In this document: positions 1 through 5,257 of the stretch, piece after piece
Layout: each line of letters begins with the position of its first letter
How positions within the stretch are numbered: the stretch's first letter is position 1
Position numbers and translations under genes: made by a program
DNA from: an uncultured Campylobacter sp.
GTDB taxonomy: Bacteria > Campylobacterota > Campylobacteria > Campylobacterales > Campylobacteraceae
DNA: 5,447 nt
Reading direction: 5' to 3'
Assembly (NCBI RefSeq): GCF_905371695.1
Contig: NZ_CAJPMA010000100.1
Span: forward strand, 1 to 5,447
The notes under the pieces: model-generated
What the model was told of the DNA's origin: nothing
What the model saw: the letters and a program-made list of their open reading frames with translations, nothing else
Database searches by the model: none

Positions 1-284
1 TTGTAAAAGCTTAAACTTTTTATGTAACTTTTACTTAATTGAATTAATGGCGATAACGATTTTGTTTTATGGGTATTTTATTATATAGAACTTAAAAATA
101 AAAATTAATTATTAGCGAGATTTTGTAAAAAATCGCTTTTCTTAATTGATTTTTTGCTTGTTTTGAGAATTTCAATCTCCGTAAAATCGCACTTTAAGCA
201 AAAAAATTTTATTTCAAAAAATTTTAACCTTAAAGGCGGCGACTTTTCGCTTACTTTTAATTAAATTTTGATAAAGTTACTCGT
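1..284. other. AT-rich left flank without a supported gene
   Basis: This stretch is far richer in A and T than the genes to the right. One rightward frame is open from base 2 to a stop at 86-88 (28 hydrophobic codons). It could be the last residues of a gene starting outside the window, but it has no distinctive motif and may be chance. A weak dyad followed by T residues lies at 114-140. Two near-identical A/T words (199-211 and 215-226, of the form CAAAAAA(A)TTTTA) sit upstream of the integrase gene. A possible integrase promoter has TTGTTT at 158-163 and TAAAAT at 182-187 with an 18-base spacer, but in DNA of this composition that is weak evidence. Confidence 0.5.
114..140 (+). terminator. 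possible weak intrinsic terminator
   Basis: AGCGA and GATTTT at 114-124 can pair imperfectly with AAAAAATCGCT at 127-137 across a three-base loop, and T residues follow at 137-140. The stem has two mismatches or a bulge and is AT-rich, so it would be a weak terminator for a gene ending to the left, which is not identifiable here. It could equally be chance pairing in AT-rich DNA. Confidence 0.25.
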
Positions 285-1439
285 ATGAAAAATTTAGAAA
301 AAAATAAAAATATCTACGTGCAACACGGACGTTTTTATATCGATTGTCAAAGGGACGGCGTTAGAATTCGCCGTGCTACGGGTCTTAAAAAGTCACCTTT
401 GGCGTTTGATTTCGTTCGTAAAAATTACGATTTATTTCTCGGCTCTAAATCCGATATCGCGGAGGCTAAACGCCGGTATCGCGAACTCGAGGACTTACAA
501 ACCGACAGGCTCCTTAGAAAAGGGGAGAAAGACGCCGGCGCTATTAAAAATTCTAGTGAGTTTAGCTTTGATAGCGTGATCGATCGTCTCCTTGCCGAGA
601 AGTCGTTTTTAAAGGATAAAACTAGGCGGCTTTACGTGATTATGAGCCATACGATCACGGAATTTTTAAACACTAATGGTATCTTCTACCTAGCCGATTT
701 TGAGAGGTATCACAGCGTAGAATTCGTTAAATTTTGTAAGAATAAAGGATTAAAGGATAGCTCTATTAGCGGCTATTGCTCCTTTTTTAAGATGATTTTT
801 CGATATGCCGTAAGTAATGACATAATCTCCAAAAATCCGTTTTTTATCCCTAGATTTAAGCAACACCTCGATGAATTGGAGGATGAAAAATTTCCGCCGT
901 TTAGCCTTGATGAAATTTTGAAACTCATTAAAAACGCTGACGACGAGCTGCGGCTGTTTTTGGTCGTGGCGTTCTTTACTGGCGCTCGAACCGGTGAAAT
1001 TTTAGCTCTTACTTTCGGCGATCTAGACTTTGAAAATAGGCAAATCCGGATAAATAAAACGCTTTCGGACGTCGGCATCGTGGATTCGCCGAAAACTAAA
1101 TCCAGCAACCGCACGATCGATATGCTGCAAATCGTCTATAATGAACTCATAAAGCTTGATAGCGGCGACAAAAGCCAGCGGATTTTTAGGCTTTCTCGGT
1201 CTATGATGCGGCTTAAATTTAATGATTTGCAAGTAAAACTTGGTTACAATACTCGCAGGCTTTATGATACTAGACACTCCTTTGCTTCCGTCATGCTGAG
1301 CCGCGGCGAGGAACCTATGTGGGTGGGCTGTAAAATGATGGGGCATAAGGACTTGAACGAGACTTATCGCTCCTATGCGAAGTATCTGCCGAAAGAAGTT
1401 AAACAAAGGGCGGTTTTTTTAAATGATATCGTCATTTAA
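285..1439 (+). CDS. tyrosine recombinase / phage-type integrase
   Basis: A 384-residue site-specific recombinase of the tyrosine (lambda Int) family, which cuts and rejoins DNA at att-type sites through a 3'-phosphotyrosine intermediate. Residues about 8-55 look like an arm-DNA-binding N-terminus (IYVQHGRFYID, then RIRRATGLKKS). Residues about 91-185 fit the helical core-binding (SAM-like) domain, and about 205-375 the catalytic domain. The catalytic set is visible: R235 in TGARTGEIL, the beta-hairpin lysine K272 in SPKTKSSNRTI, R330 and H331 in LYDTRHSFAS, H354 in MMGHKDL, and nucleophile Y364 in TYRSYAKYLP, ten residues after H354, a common spacing. The box II histidine normally three residues before R330 is Y327, a substitution also seen in some phage integrases. 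Length is typical and the gene looks intact. The ATG is supported by an in-frame stop at 258-260, but the ribosome binding site is poor (only AAAG about nine bases upstream). No excisionase, relaxase or phage structural gene is visible, so the element type is unknown. Confidence 0.93.
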   Translation: MKNLEKNKNIYVQHGRFYIDCQRDGVRIRRATGLKKSPLAFDFVRKNYDLFLGSKSDIAEAKRRYRELEDLQTDRLLRKGEKDAGAIKNSSEFSFDSVIDRLLAEKSFLKDKTRRLYVIMSHTITEFLNTNGIFYLADFERYHSVEFVKFCKNKGLKDSSISGYCSFFKMIFRYAVSNDIISKNPFFIPRFKQHLDELEDEKFPPFSLDEILKLIKNADDELRLFLVVAFFTGARTGEILALTFGDLDFENRQIRINKTLSDVGIVDSPKTKSSNRTIDMLQIVYNELIKLDSGDKSQRIFRLSRSMMRLKFNDLQVKLGYNTRRLYDTRHSFASVMLSRGEEPMWVGCKMMGHKDLNETYRSYAKYLPKEVKQRAVFLNDIVI

Positions 1440-1454
1440 AATTTAATATTAGAC

Positions 1455-1486
1455 ATCTTATTTTAAAAAATATGTTATAATAAGAT
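1455..1486. repeat. 32-bp dyad with recombinase-core geometry
   Basis: The left arm ATCTTATTTTAA (1455-1466) and right arm TTATAATAAGAT (1475-1486) are inverted copies matching at 11 of 12 positions, with an 8-bp spacer (1467-1474). Arms of 11-13 bp around 6-8 bp are the usual layout of tyrosine recombinase core sites. The dyad begins 16 bases after the integrase stop codon, a common place for an att site. It also overlaps a -10 promoter box, so a repressor operator is the alternative. AT-rich DNA makes chance dyads common; the arrangement is seen, the function is inferred. Confidence 0.4.
1473..1481 (+). promoter_or_regulatory. extended -10 promoter, no clear downstream gene
   Basis: TGTTATAAT is a perfect extended -10 element. 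The 18 bases at 1464-1481 match those at 4658-4675 upstream of dcd at 17 of 18 positions, which supports a real sigma-70 promoter. TAGACA at 1450-1455 is a -35-like match at a rather long 20-base spacing. Transcription would start near 1488 and run right into a region with no convincing gene. Confidence 0.5.
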
Positions 1487-1519
1487 TAAATTTTACTAAA
1501 AATAGATTAAAATTTTACT
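1483..1519. repeat. paired direct repeats beside the dyad
   Basis: AGATTAAATTTTACT (1483-1497) recurs as AGATTAAAATTTTACT (1504-1519), with one extra A and about 21 bases (two helical turns) between equivalent positions. The pair immediately follows the dyad at 1455-1486. Such spacing would suit integrase arm-type sites or another protein binding on one DNA face. Similar AT words are frequent in this genome, so confidence is modest. Confidence 0.35.
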
Positions 1520-1530
1520 TCTTTTAATGG

Positions 1531-1552
1531 GTAAAAACGCCGTTTTTACGGC
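1531..1552. other. hairpin-forming inverted repeat
   Basis: GTAAAAAC (1531-1538) and GTTTTTAC (1542-1549) form a perfect 8-bp stem with a GCC loop. Overlapping bases give an alternative stem, GCCGT (1539-1543) with ACGGC (1548-1552), around TTTT. No T run follows on either strand, so it is not a standard intrinsic terminator, although it is the only strong hairpin that could end transcripts from the integrase gene or from the promoter at 1473-1481. Confidence 0.4.
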
Positions 1553-1989
1553 ACTGCGACTTATAAATTTATAGTTTGAATGCGGGCCGTATTTTAGCCT
1601 ATTTTATCGGTGCGTAGTTGCTATTTGGCTGCGCTAGCGATCGGTAAACTAACGTTGCGATACGCTTTGCCGCCGCCTCGTAATAACGGTAAATTAGGCG
1701 CAAACGCGCTTTTTCGCTCCTCCGTCCGCCGCGGCAAAAGCCGATCCCGAGCGCAGGCTTGCCGACCCTTTTTTGATTGCTCCACTGTCTTGTTCGGACT
1801 AAATCGCCGAGATAAAAACCCTTTCGGTCTTATTTAAGTCGCGCACCGATTAACCGCGCGCATTTCAAGGCTACGATACGGCGAATATTGCATAGTCGTC
1901 GCAAGCCTTTACAAAAGCAAAAATTTTAGCAAGCCGCATTTGCCCTAATATACGCAAATTTCAACGTTTTAAGTAAAATTTAGAGCGAT
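1553..1989. other. 437-bp gap without a convincing gene; possible eroded sequence
   Basis: The DNA becomes clearly more GC-rich than the flank to the left. A rightward frame is open from GTG 1610 to a stop at 1835-1837, and continues open after that stop to about 1950. On the opposite strand a frame is open for 76 codons (1829 down to 1602). Neither has a plausible ribosome binding site, an ATG or a recognisable motif. The rightward product is Arg/Ser-rich, as expected for non-coding DNA. The leftward reading (GFYLGDLVRTRQWSNQKRVG and onward) looks somewhat more protein-like but has no start. I see no tRNA. ATTTGC (1938-1943) pairs with GCAAAT (1954-1959) without a T tract. A decayed gene, a dispersed repeat or a non-coding RNA are all possible. 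Confidence 0.4.
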
Positions 1990-2532
1990 TTAATAAATCC
2001 TAAAATGCCCCGTAATTTTAAATTTGCGCAAAATATCCTCCTCTTGCGTCCCGCGCCCTATGTTGTGGATGATTAGCGGCGTATCGCCTTTCCGGAGGTC
2101 GCTTACGATGCCTATATGAGTTAGCCCGCCGCCCAGATCCCACGTTACGATATCGCCCGCCGCGAACTCGTCCCGAACGGCATAACCCTTGCGCGTAAGA
2201 TAGGTCGCGATATTTAGCACGCGGCGATGGTCGATGTTGCGGTCGGTCGTTTTTGCGCCCCATCTGCGCGGATAGGCGGCGAAATTCGCGCGCATATCCT
2301 CGTGGATTAGGCGCTGTAAATCAATCCCCTGGGTTCGCAGCGCGCGCACGACGACGTCGGAGCAAACGCCCTTTTCCGCCGCTACGTCGCCCATAGGATA
2401 GTCGATGCGCGAGTAAGACGGATCGTAGCGTAAGGTAACGCCGATCTGCGCTCTTGCGTCCTTAACTAGCGCGCTAGGCGAGAACGCCCAAACGCTAACG
2501 CCCGCAAAAATAAAGAGTAAAATTTTGCGCAT
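1990..2532 (-). CDS. secreted DUF1287 family protein (NlpC/P60-like)
   Basis: A 180-residue protein of the DUF1287 family (the E. coli YijF type). Residues 1-16 (MRKILLFIFAGVSVWA) form a Sec signal peptide with probable cleavage after VWA. No lipobox cysteine is seen, so a soluble periplasmic protein is expected. The mature part carries the family's motifs in order: ARAQIG with RYDPSY (27-40), DYPMGDV (44-50), KGVCSDVVVRALR with C57, NIDHRRVLN with H102, GDIVTWDLGGGLTHIGIVSD with H139, and IIHNIGRGTQEEDIL with H156, ending KITGHFRIY. C57 with H139 and a third polar residue would fit a papain-like NlpC/P60 peptidase or amidase, but the substrate of this family is not established and a cell-wall role is only inference. 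It is full length. The ATG is backed by AAGGA at 2538-2542 with a 5-base spacer and a TATAAT box at 2572-2577. It is transcribed separately from accBC, about 240 bases downstream of accC on the same strand. Confidence 0.88.
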   Translation of the reverse strand: MRKILLFIFAGVSVWAFSPSALVKDARAQIGVTLRYDPSYSRIDYPMGDVAAEKGVCSDVVVRALRTQGIDLQRLIHEDMRANFAAYPRRWGAKTTDRNIDHRRVLNIATYLTRKGYAVRDEFAAGDIVTWDLGGGLTHIGIVSDLRKGDTPLIIHNIGRGTQEEDILRKFKITGHFRIY

Positions 2533-2571
2533 TCGCTTCCTTTAAAAATTTTACGAAATTTTAGTTTGAGA

Positions 2572-2577
2572 ATTATA
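2572..2577 (-). promoter_or_regulatory. -10 box for the DUF1287 gene
   Basis: On the minus strand the bases read TATAAT, a perfect consensus -10. Transcription would start near 2565, giving a leader of about 33 bases with AAGGA close to the ATG. There is no clear -35, which is normal for sigma-70 promoters of this group. Confidence 0.55.
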
Positions 2578-2631
2578 CGGCGGGTCAGCGTAAATTTTGC
2601 TTATTTCGCGCTGCGCCTCAAACGAGCGATA

Positions 2632-2653
2632 CGCCGCGGACGCTAGCGCGGCG
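2632..2653. repeat. GC-rich inverted repeat
   Basis: CGCCGC (2632-2637) and GCGGCG (2648-2653) form a perfect 6-bp stem around a 10-base loop that contains part of the palindrome CGCTAGCG (2641-2648). No T run follows on either strand, so it is not called a terminator. It lies between the DUF1287 promoter and the accC 3' end. Confidence 0.35.
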
Positions 2654-2676
2654 AAGCGATTTACCGACGCGAAATT

Positions 2677-2720
2677 TTCTCTCGTTTAAAACCGATAACG
2701 CGGCGCCGTAGACGAGAGAA
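2677..2720. repeat. 9-bp inverted repeat with competing partner
   Basis: TTCTCTCGT (2677-2685) and ACGAGAGAA (2712-2720) are perfect inverted copies around a 26-base loop that holds the palindrome CGGCGCCG (2701-2708). The left arm can also pair with an upstream segment: CTCGTTT (2681-2687) is complementary to AAACGAG (2620-2626), so the two structures exclude each other. It may act as a back-up terminator for accC or be incidental. The bases after the stem on the minus strand (AATTTCG) are not a proper T tract. Confidence 0.4.
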
Positions 2721-2734
2721 TCTCCAAAAGTTCC

Positions 2735-2759
2735 AAAAAGGCGATGCGCCGCAAATCGC
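2735..2759 (-). terminator. probable intrinsic terminator of accBC
   Basis: Read on the minus strand, 11 bases beyond the accC stop codon, GCGAT...ATCGC (2759-2755 with 2745-2741) or the compact GGCG-CAT-CGCC hairpin (2750-2740) is followed directly by TTTTT (2739-2735). The stem is short but GC-only with a T5 tail, and its position fits the end of the operon. Confidence 0.5.
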
Positions 2760-2769
2760 AAGAGCGTAG

Positions 2770-4101
2770 TTAATGCCTCGATAGATAATTCGTATCGTAG
2801 TTATTGTTGATAAAGTCCGGATTTTCCATCATCGCGATGTGAAAATCGCGCGTAGTTTTAATGCCGTGCACCACGAGCTGTTCGAGTGCCACCTTCATTT
2901 TATGGATCGCGCGGTTACGATCGACGTCCCAGACGATAAGCTTGCCGATCATGCTATCGTAAAACGGAGGGATCGAGTAATCTTGATAGATGTGGCTATC
3001 CATGCGCACGTTGCGACCGCCGGGGCAAACGTACTTGGTTATCTTGCCGGGGCAGGGGGTGAAGGTCTTTGGATCTTCGGCGGTTATGCGGCATTCTAGC
3101 GCATGGCCATTAAATTCGATACTATCTTGACTCGGCAGCTTCTCGCCTTGCGCCACGCGAATCATCCACTCCACTATATCAAGTCCGCTTACCATCTCGC
3201 TAACGCAGTGCTCGACTTGCAAGCGGGTGTTCATCTCGATGAAGTAAAAGTCCAAATTTTTATCGACTAAAAACTCAAACGTCCCCGCTCCCTCGTAGTT
3301 AATCGCCTTCGCCGCGCGGATCGCCGTCTCGTGCAACCTAGCGCGCGTCGCGTCGTCGAGCAAGATCGCGGGGCTTTCTTCGATTAGTTTTTGATGGCGG
3401 CGCTGCATAGAGCAGTCGCGCTCGCCGATATGCAGGACGTTGCCGTGGCTGTCGCCGATGATCTGAACTTCGATGTGGCGCGGGTTTAGGATGTATTTTT
3501 CCATGTACATCGTTCCGTCGCCGAATGCGCTCATAGCTTCGCTCTCGGCCGACCAAAACGCCTTTTCTAAATCCTCTTCGCGTTCGACTACGCGCATACC
3601 GCGCCCACCGCCGCCGGCCGCAGCCTTTAAGATTATCGGATAGCCTATCTCTTTGGCTAGTTTTTTTGCGACTTTAGTATCCGATACCGCACCGTCGGAG
3701 CCCGGTATTACCGGCACGCCCGCGCGCTGCATCATCTGTTTGGCTTTGCTTTTATCGCTCATTAGCGCCATAGCCTCTACGCTAGGTCCGATAAATTTTA
3801 GCTTGTGATGGGCGCAAATTTCTACGAAATTTTGATTTTCGCTTAAAAACCCGTAACCGGGGAATATCGCGTCGGCATCGCTAATCTCGGCGGCGCTGAT
3901 AATAGCGGGGATGTTTAAATAGCTATCGCTTGAGCGCGGATTACCGATACAAATAGCAGCGTCGGCGTATTTTACGTAAAGCGCGTCGCGATCGGCGGTA
4001 GAGTAGACCACGATGGCTTCTTTACCCATTTCCTTTATCGTTCGCAAAGCTCGCAGCGCGATTTCGCCGCGGTTTGCGATTAGTACTCTTTTTATTTCCA
4101 T
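2770..4101 (-). CDS. accC: acetyl-CoA carboxylase, biotin carboxylase subunit
   Basis: Catalyses ATP- and bicarbonate-dependent carboxylation of the biotin on AccB, the first half-reaction of acetyl-CoA carboxylase, in the cytoplasm. At 443 residues it is close to the usual length of about 450. The N-terminal domain opens with KRVLIANRGEIALRALR and holds FPGYGFLSEN (80-89). The ATP-grasp domain shows K117, K159, the glycine-rich loop GGGGRGM (163-169), H209 in NPRHIEVQ, the ERDCSMQRRHQK segment (227-238), E276 in AGTFEFL and E289 with N291, R293 and E297 in FIEMNTRLQVEH. R338 in ECRITAEDP matches the bicarbonate/biotin-site arginine. All catalytic residues I can check are present. The ATG lies one base after the accB stop codon (TAA-G-ATG), with GGAG inside the end of accB as ribosome binding site, so the two are probably translationally coupled. 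The carboxyltransferase genes accA and accD are not in the window. A paralogous pyruvate carboxylase subunit is the main alternative, made unlikely by the adjacent short AccB. Confidence 0.96.
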   Translation of the reverse strand: MEIKRVLIANRGEIALRALRTIKEMGKEAIVVYSTADRDALYVKYADAAICIGNPRSSDSYLNIPAIISAAEISDADAIFPGYGFLSENQNFVEICAHHKLKFIGPSVEAMALMSDKSKAKQMMQRAGVPVIPGSDGAVSDTKVAKKLAKEIGYPIILKAAAGGGGRGMRVVEREEDLEKAFWSAESEAMSAFGDGTMYMEKYILNPRHIEVQIIGDSHGNVLHIGERDCSMQRRHQKLIEESPAILLDDATRARLHETAIRAAKAINYEGAGTFEFLVDKNLDFYFIEMNTRLQVEHCVSEMVSGLDIVEWMIRVAQGEKLPSQDSIEFNGHALECRITAEDPKTFTPCPGKITKYVCPGGRNVRMDSHIYQDYSIPPFYDSMIGKLIVWDVDRNRAIHKMKVALEQLVVHGIKTTRDFHIAMMENPDFINNNYDTNYLSRH

Positions 4102-4102
4102 C

Positions 4103-4552
4103 TTAATTTTTCTCCACCCCGAATAGCGCCATACCGAATTCCACGGGCTGTCCGTCGGCTACGAGCATTTCCGTAATCGTACAGTCGAATTCCGCCTCGA
4201 TCTCGTTCATTATCTTCATAGCTTCGATTATACCGATCGTATCGCCTTTTCTTACGCGCTGGCCTACTTTTACGAAAGGCGCCGCGCCGGGGCTTGGAGC
4301 AGCGTAGAAGGTACCCACCATAGGCGAATTTATCGTATTCTTAGGCGTTGCGGCGGATTTTACCTCGGAATTTACGACGACATTAACGGGAGCCGGAGCG
4401 GGCGCTTGAACGACGGGAGCCGGAGCCGGAAGCTCGCAACAATCGGCGAATTTTTCAAGCTCGACCTCGAAATCTCCGTCTTTAATTTTGATCTTATTCA
4501 TATCCATTTGGTTAAAGAACTCGATCAATTCTTTAATGTCTTCTTTTTTCAT
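4103..4552 (-). CDS. accB: acetyl-CoA carboxylase, biotin carboxyl carrier protein
   Basis: A 149-residue carrier that holds the covalently bound biotin and shuttles CO2 from AccC to the carboxyltransferase. Residues 1-35 are the family's helical N-terminus (KKEDIKELIEFFNQMDMNKIKI). Residues about 42-56 are an Ala/Pro linker (PAPAPVVQAPAPAP). From about residue 76 the biotinyl domain runs SPMVGTFYAAPSPGAAPFVKVG, then EAMKIMNEIEAE, where K113 is the biotinylated lysine. The TFYAAPSPGAAPF segment corresponds to the 'thumb' typical of bacterial AccB and distinguishes it from the carrier domains of pyruvate or oxaloacetate carboxylases. An uncommon Cys pair (C38-C39) precedes the linker; no role is evident. 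The start is well supported: AGGAG at 4559-4563 with a 6-base spacer, and a TACAAT box at 4585-4590. It is the first gene of the accB-accC operon and is divergent from dcd. Confidence 0.96.
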   Translation of the reverse strand: MKKEDIKELIEFFNQMDMNKIKIKDGDFEVELEKFADCCELPAPAPVVQAPAPAPVNVVVNSEVKSAATPKNTINSPMVGTFYAAPSPGAAPFVKVGQRVRKGDTIGIIEAMKIMNEIEAEFDCTITEMLVADGQPVEFGMALFGVEKN

Positions 4553-4584
4553 AAAATTCTCCTAAAATTTTAAAATTCGCGGAT

Positions 4585-4590
4585 ATTGTA
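4585..4590 (-). promoter_or_regulatory. candidate -10 box for accBC
   Basis: On the minus strand the bases read TACAAT, one mismatch from consensus, with AT-rich DNA upstream and no clear -35. Transcription would start near 4578, leaving a leader of about 26 bases before the accB ATG. It is the best -10 match between accB and dcd on this strand. Confidence 0.45.
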
Positions 4591-4666
4591 GCGAAATTTT
4601 TATGAATTTATTAACTCGCTTTTTAAAATTTAACGCTATTTTTTACGAGGACGCAGATAAAAAATA

Positions 4667-4675
4667 TGCTATAAT
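4667..4675 (+). promoter_or_regulatory. dcd: extended -10 promoter of dcd
   Basis: TGCTATAAT is a perfect extended -10 box 21 bases upstream of the dcd ATG. The predicted start near 4682 gives a short leader that still includes AAGGA at 4686-4690. The 18-base string at 4658-4675 is repeated with one change at 1464-1481. Confidence 0.7.
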
Positions 4676-4696
4676 CCCGATAAAAAAGGACTTAAA

Positions 4697-5257
4697 ATGG
4701 GCTTAAAAAGCGATAGATGGATAAGACAAATGAGCTTGGAGTGGCAAATGATAGTGCCGTTTGCCGAGGAGCAAGTCGGACGCGGCGTGGTTAGCTACGG
4801 AGTGTCTAGCTACGGCTACGATATCCGCGTGGGCGACGAGTTTAAAATCTTTACGAATATCGGCGGCACCGTCGTTGATCCAAAAAATTTCGACGAGAAA
4901 AACGTGGTGGACTTTAAAGGCGACGTGTGCATCGTCCCGCCAAATTCATTCGCTCTAGCGCGCACGATCGAGTACTTTAACATGCCCGATAACGTGCTAG
5001 CCATCTGCCTAGGCAAAAGCACCTATGCTCGCTGCGGCATCATCGTAAACGTCACGCCTTTTGAGCCCGGATTTAAGGGGCACATCACGATCGAAATTTC
5101 AAACACGACGCCGCTGCCGGCTAAAATTTACGCGAACGAAGGCATCGCGCAGGTGCTATTTATCGAGGGCGACGAGCCGTGCGAGGTGACGTATGCGGAT
5201 AAAAAGGGTAAGTATCAGGCGCAGGAGGGCATCACGCTGCCTAGGATTTTGAAATAA
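4697..5257 (+). CDS. dcd: dCTP deaminase
   Basis: Deaminates dCTP to dUTP, which dUTPase turns into dUMP for thymidylate synthesis; a cytoplasmic trimer in the dUTPase structural superfamily. The 186-residue length is normal. Visible motifs are SSYGYDIRVG (37-46), the nucleotide-binding GKSTYARCGIIVNVTPFEPGF (from 106, with K107, S108 and R112), GHITIEISN with E133 as the predicted catalytic glutamate, EGIAQVLF (148-155) and the C-terminal KYQAQEGITLPRI that closes over the nucleotide. The pattern fits a monofunctional deaminase; a bifunctional dCTP deaminase/dUTPase cannot be fully excluded by eye. The start is supported by AAGGA at 4686-4690, 6 bases before the ATG, and an extended -10 box. 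It is divergent from accBC over 144 bp. As I recall, the same accC-accB-dcd order occurs in C. jejuni, where pseB follows; here the next 190 bases show no such gene. Confidence 0.95.
   Translation: MGLKSDRWIRQMSLEWQMIVPFAEEQVGRGVVSYGVSSYGYDIRVGDEFKIFTNIGGTVVDPKNFDEKNVVDFKGDVCIVPPNSFALARTIEYFNMPDNVLAICLGKSTYARCGIIVNVTPFEPGFKGHITIEISNTTPLPAKIYANEGIAQVLFIEGDEPCEVTYADKKGKYQAQEGITLPRILK

Noticed and set aside
156..168. The 13-mer GCTTGTTTTGAGA recurs inverted at 5423-5435 (TCTCAAAACAAGC), suggesting terminal inverted repeats around the window.
   Set aside because: The match does not extend, the enclosed DNA is mostly conserved housekeeping genes, and one 13-bp match in AT-rich DNA of this length is close to chance expectation.
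199..226. Iteron or CRISPR-like repeats from the repeated CAAAAAA(A)TTTTA word.
   Set aside because: Only two copies of a low-complexity word with no regular spacer pattern.
773..1406. Leftward open frames inside the integrase gene.
   Set aside because: They overlap a clear tyrosine recombinase with its catalytic residues, lack start signals, and have shadow-frame composition.
1531..1552. Intrinsic terminator for the integrase gene.
   Set aside because: The stem is good but no T tract follows on the plus strand (GGCACTGCG comes next), so it is recorded only as a hairpin.
1610..1837. Rightward 75-codon frame as a real gene.
   Set aside because: GTG start without a ribosome binding site, Arg/Ser/Pro-rich low-information translation, and an equally long open frame on the other strand.
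1440..1989. A tRNA gene as integrase target.
   Set aside because: No T-arm-like GGTTCGAATCC string or cloverleaf arrangement was found on either strand.
3338..3556. Leftward Arg-rich open frame within accC.
   Set aside because: It is a shifted reading of the conserved ATP-grasp domain and has no independent support.
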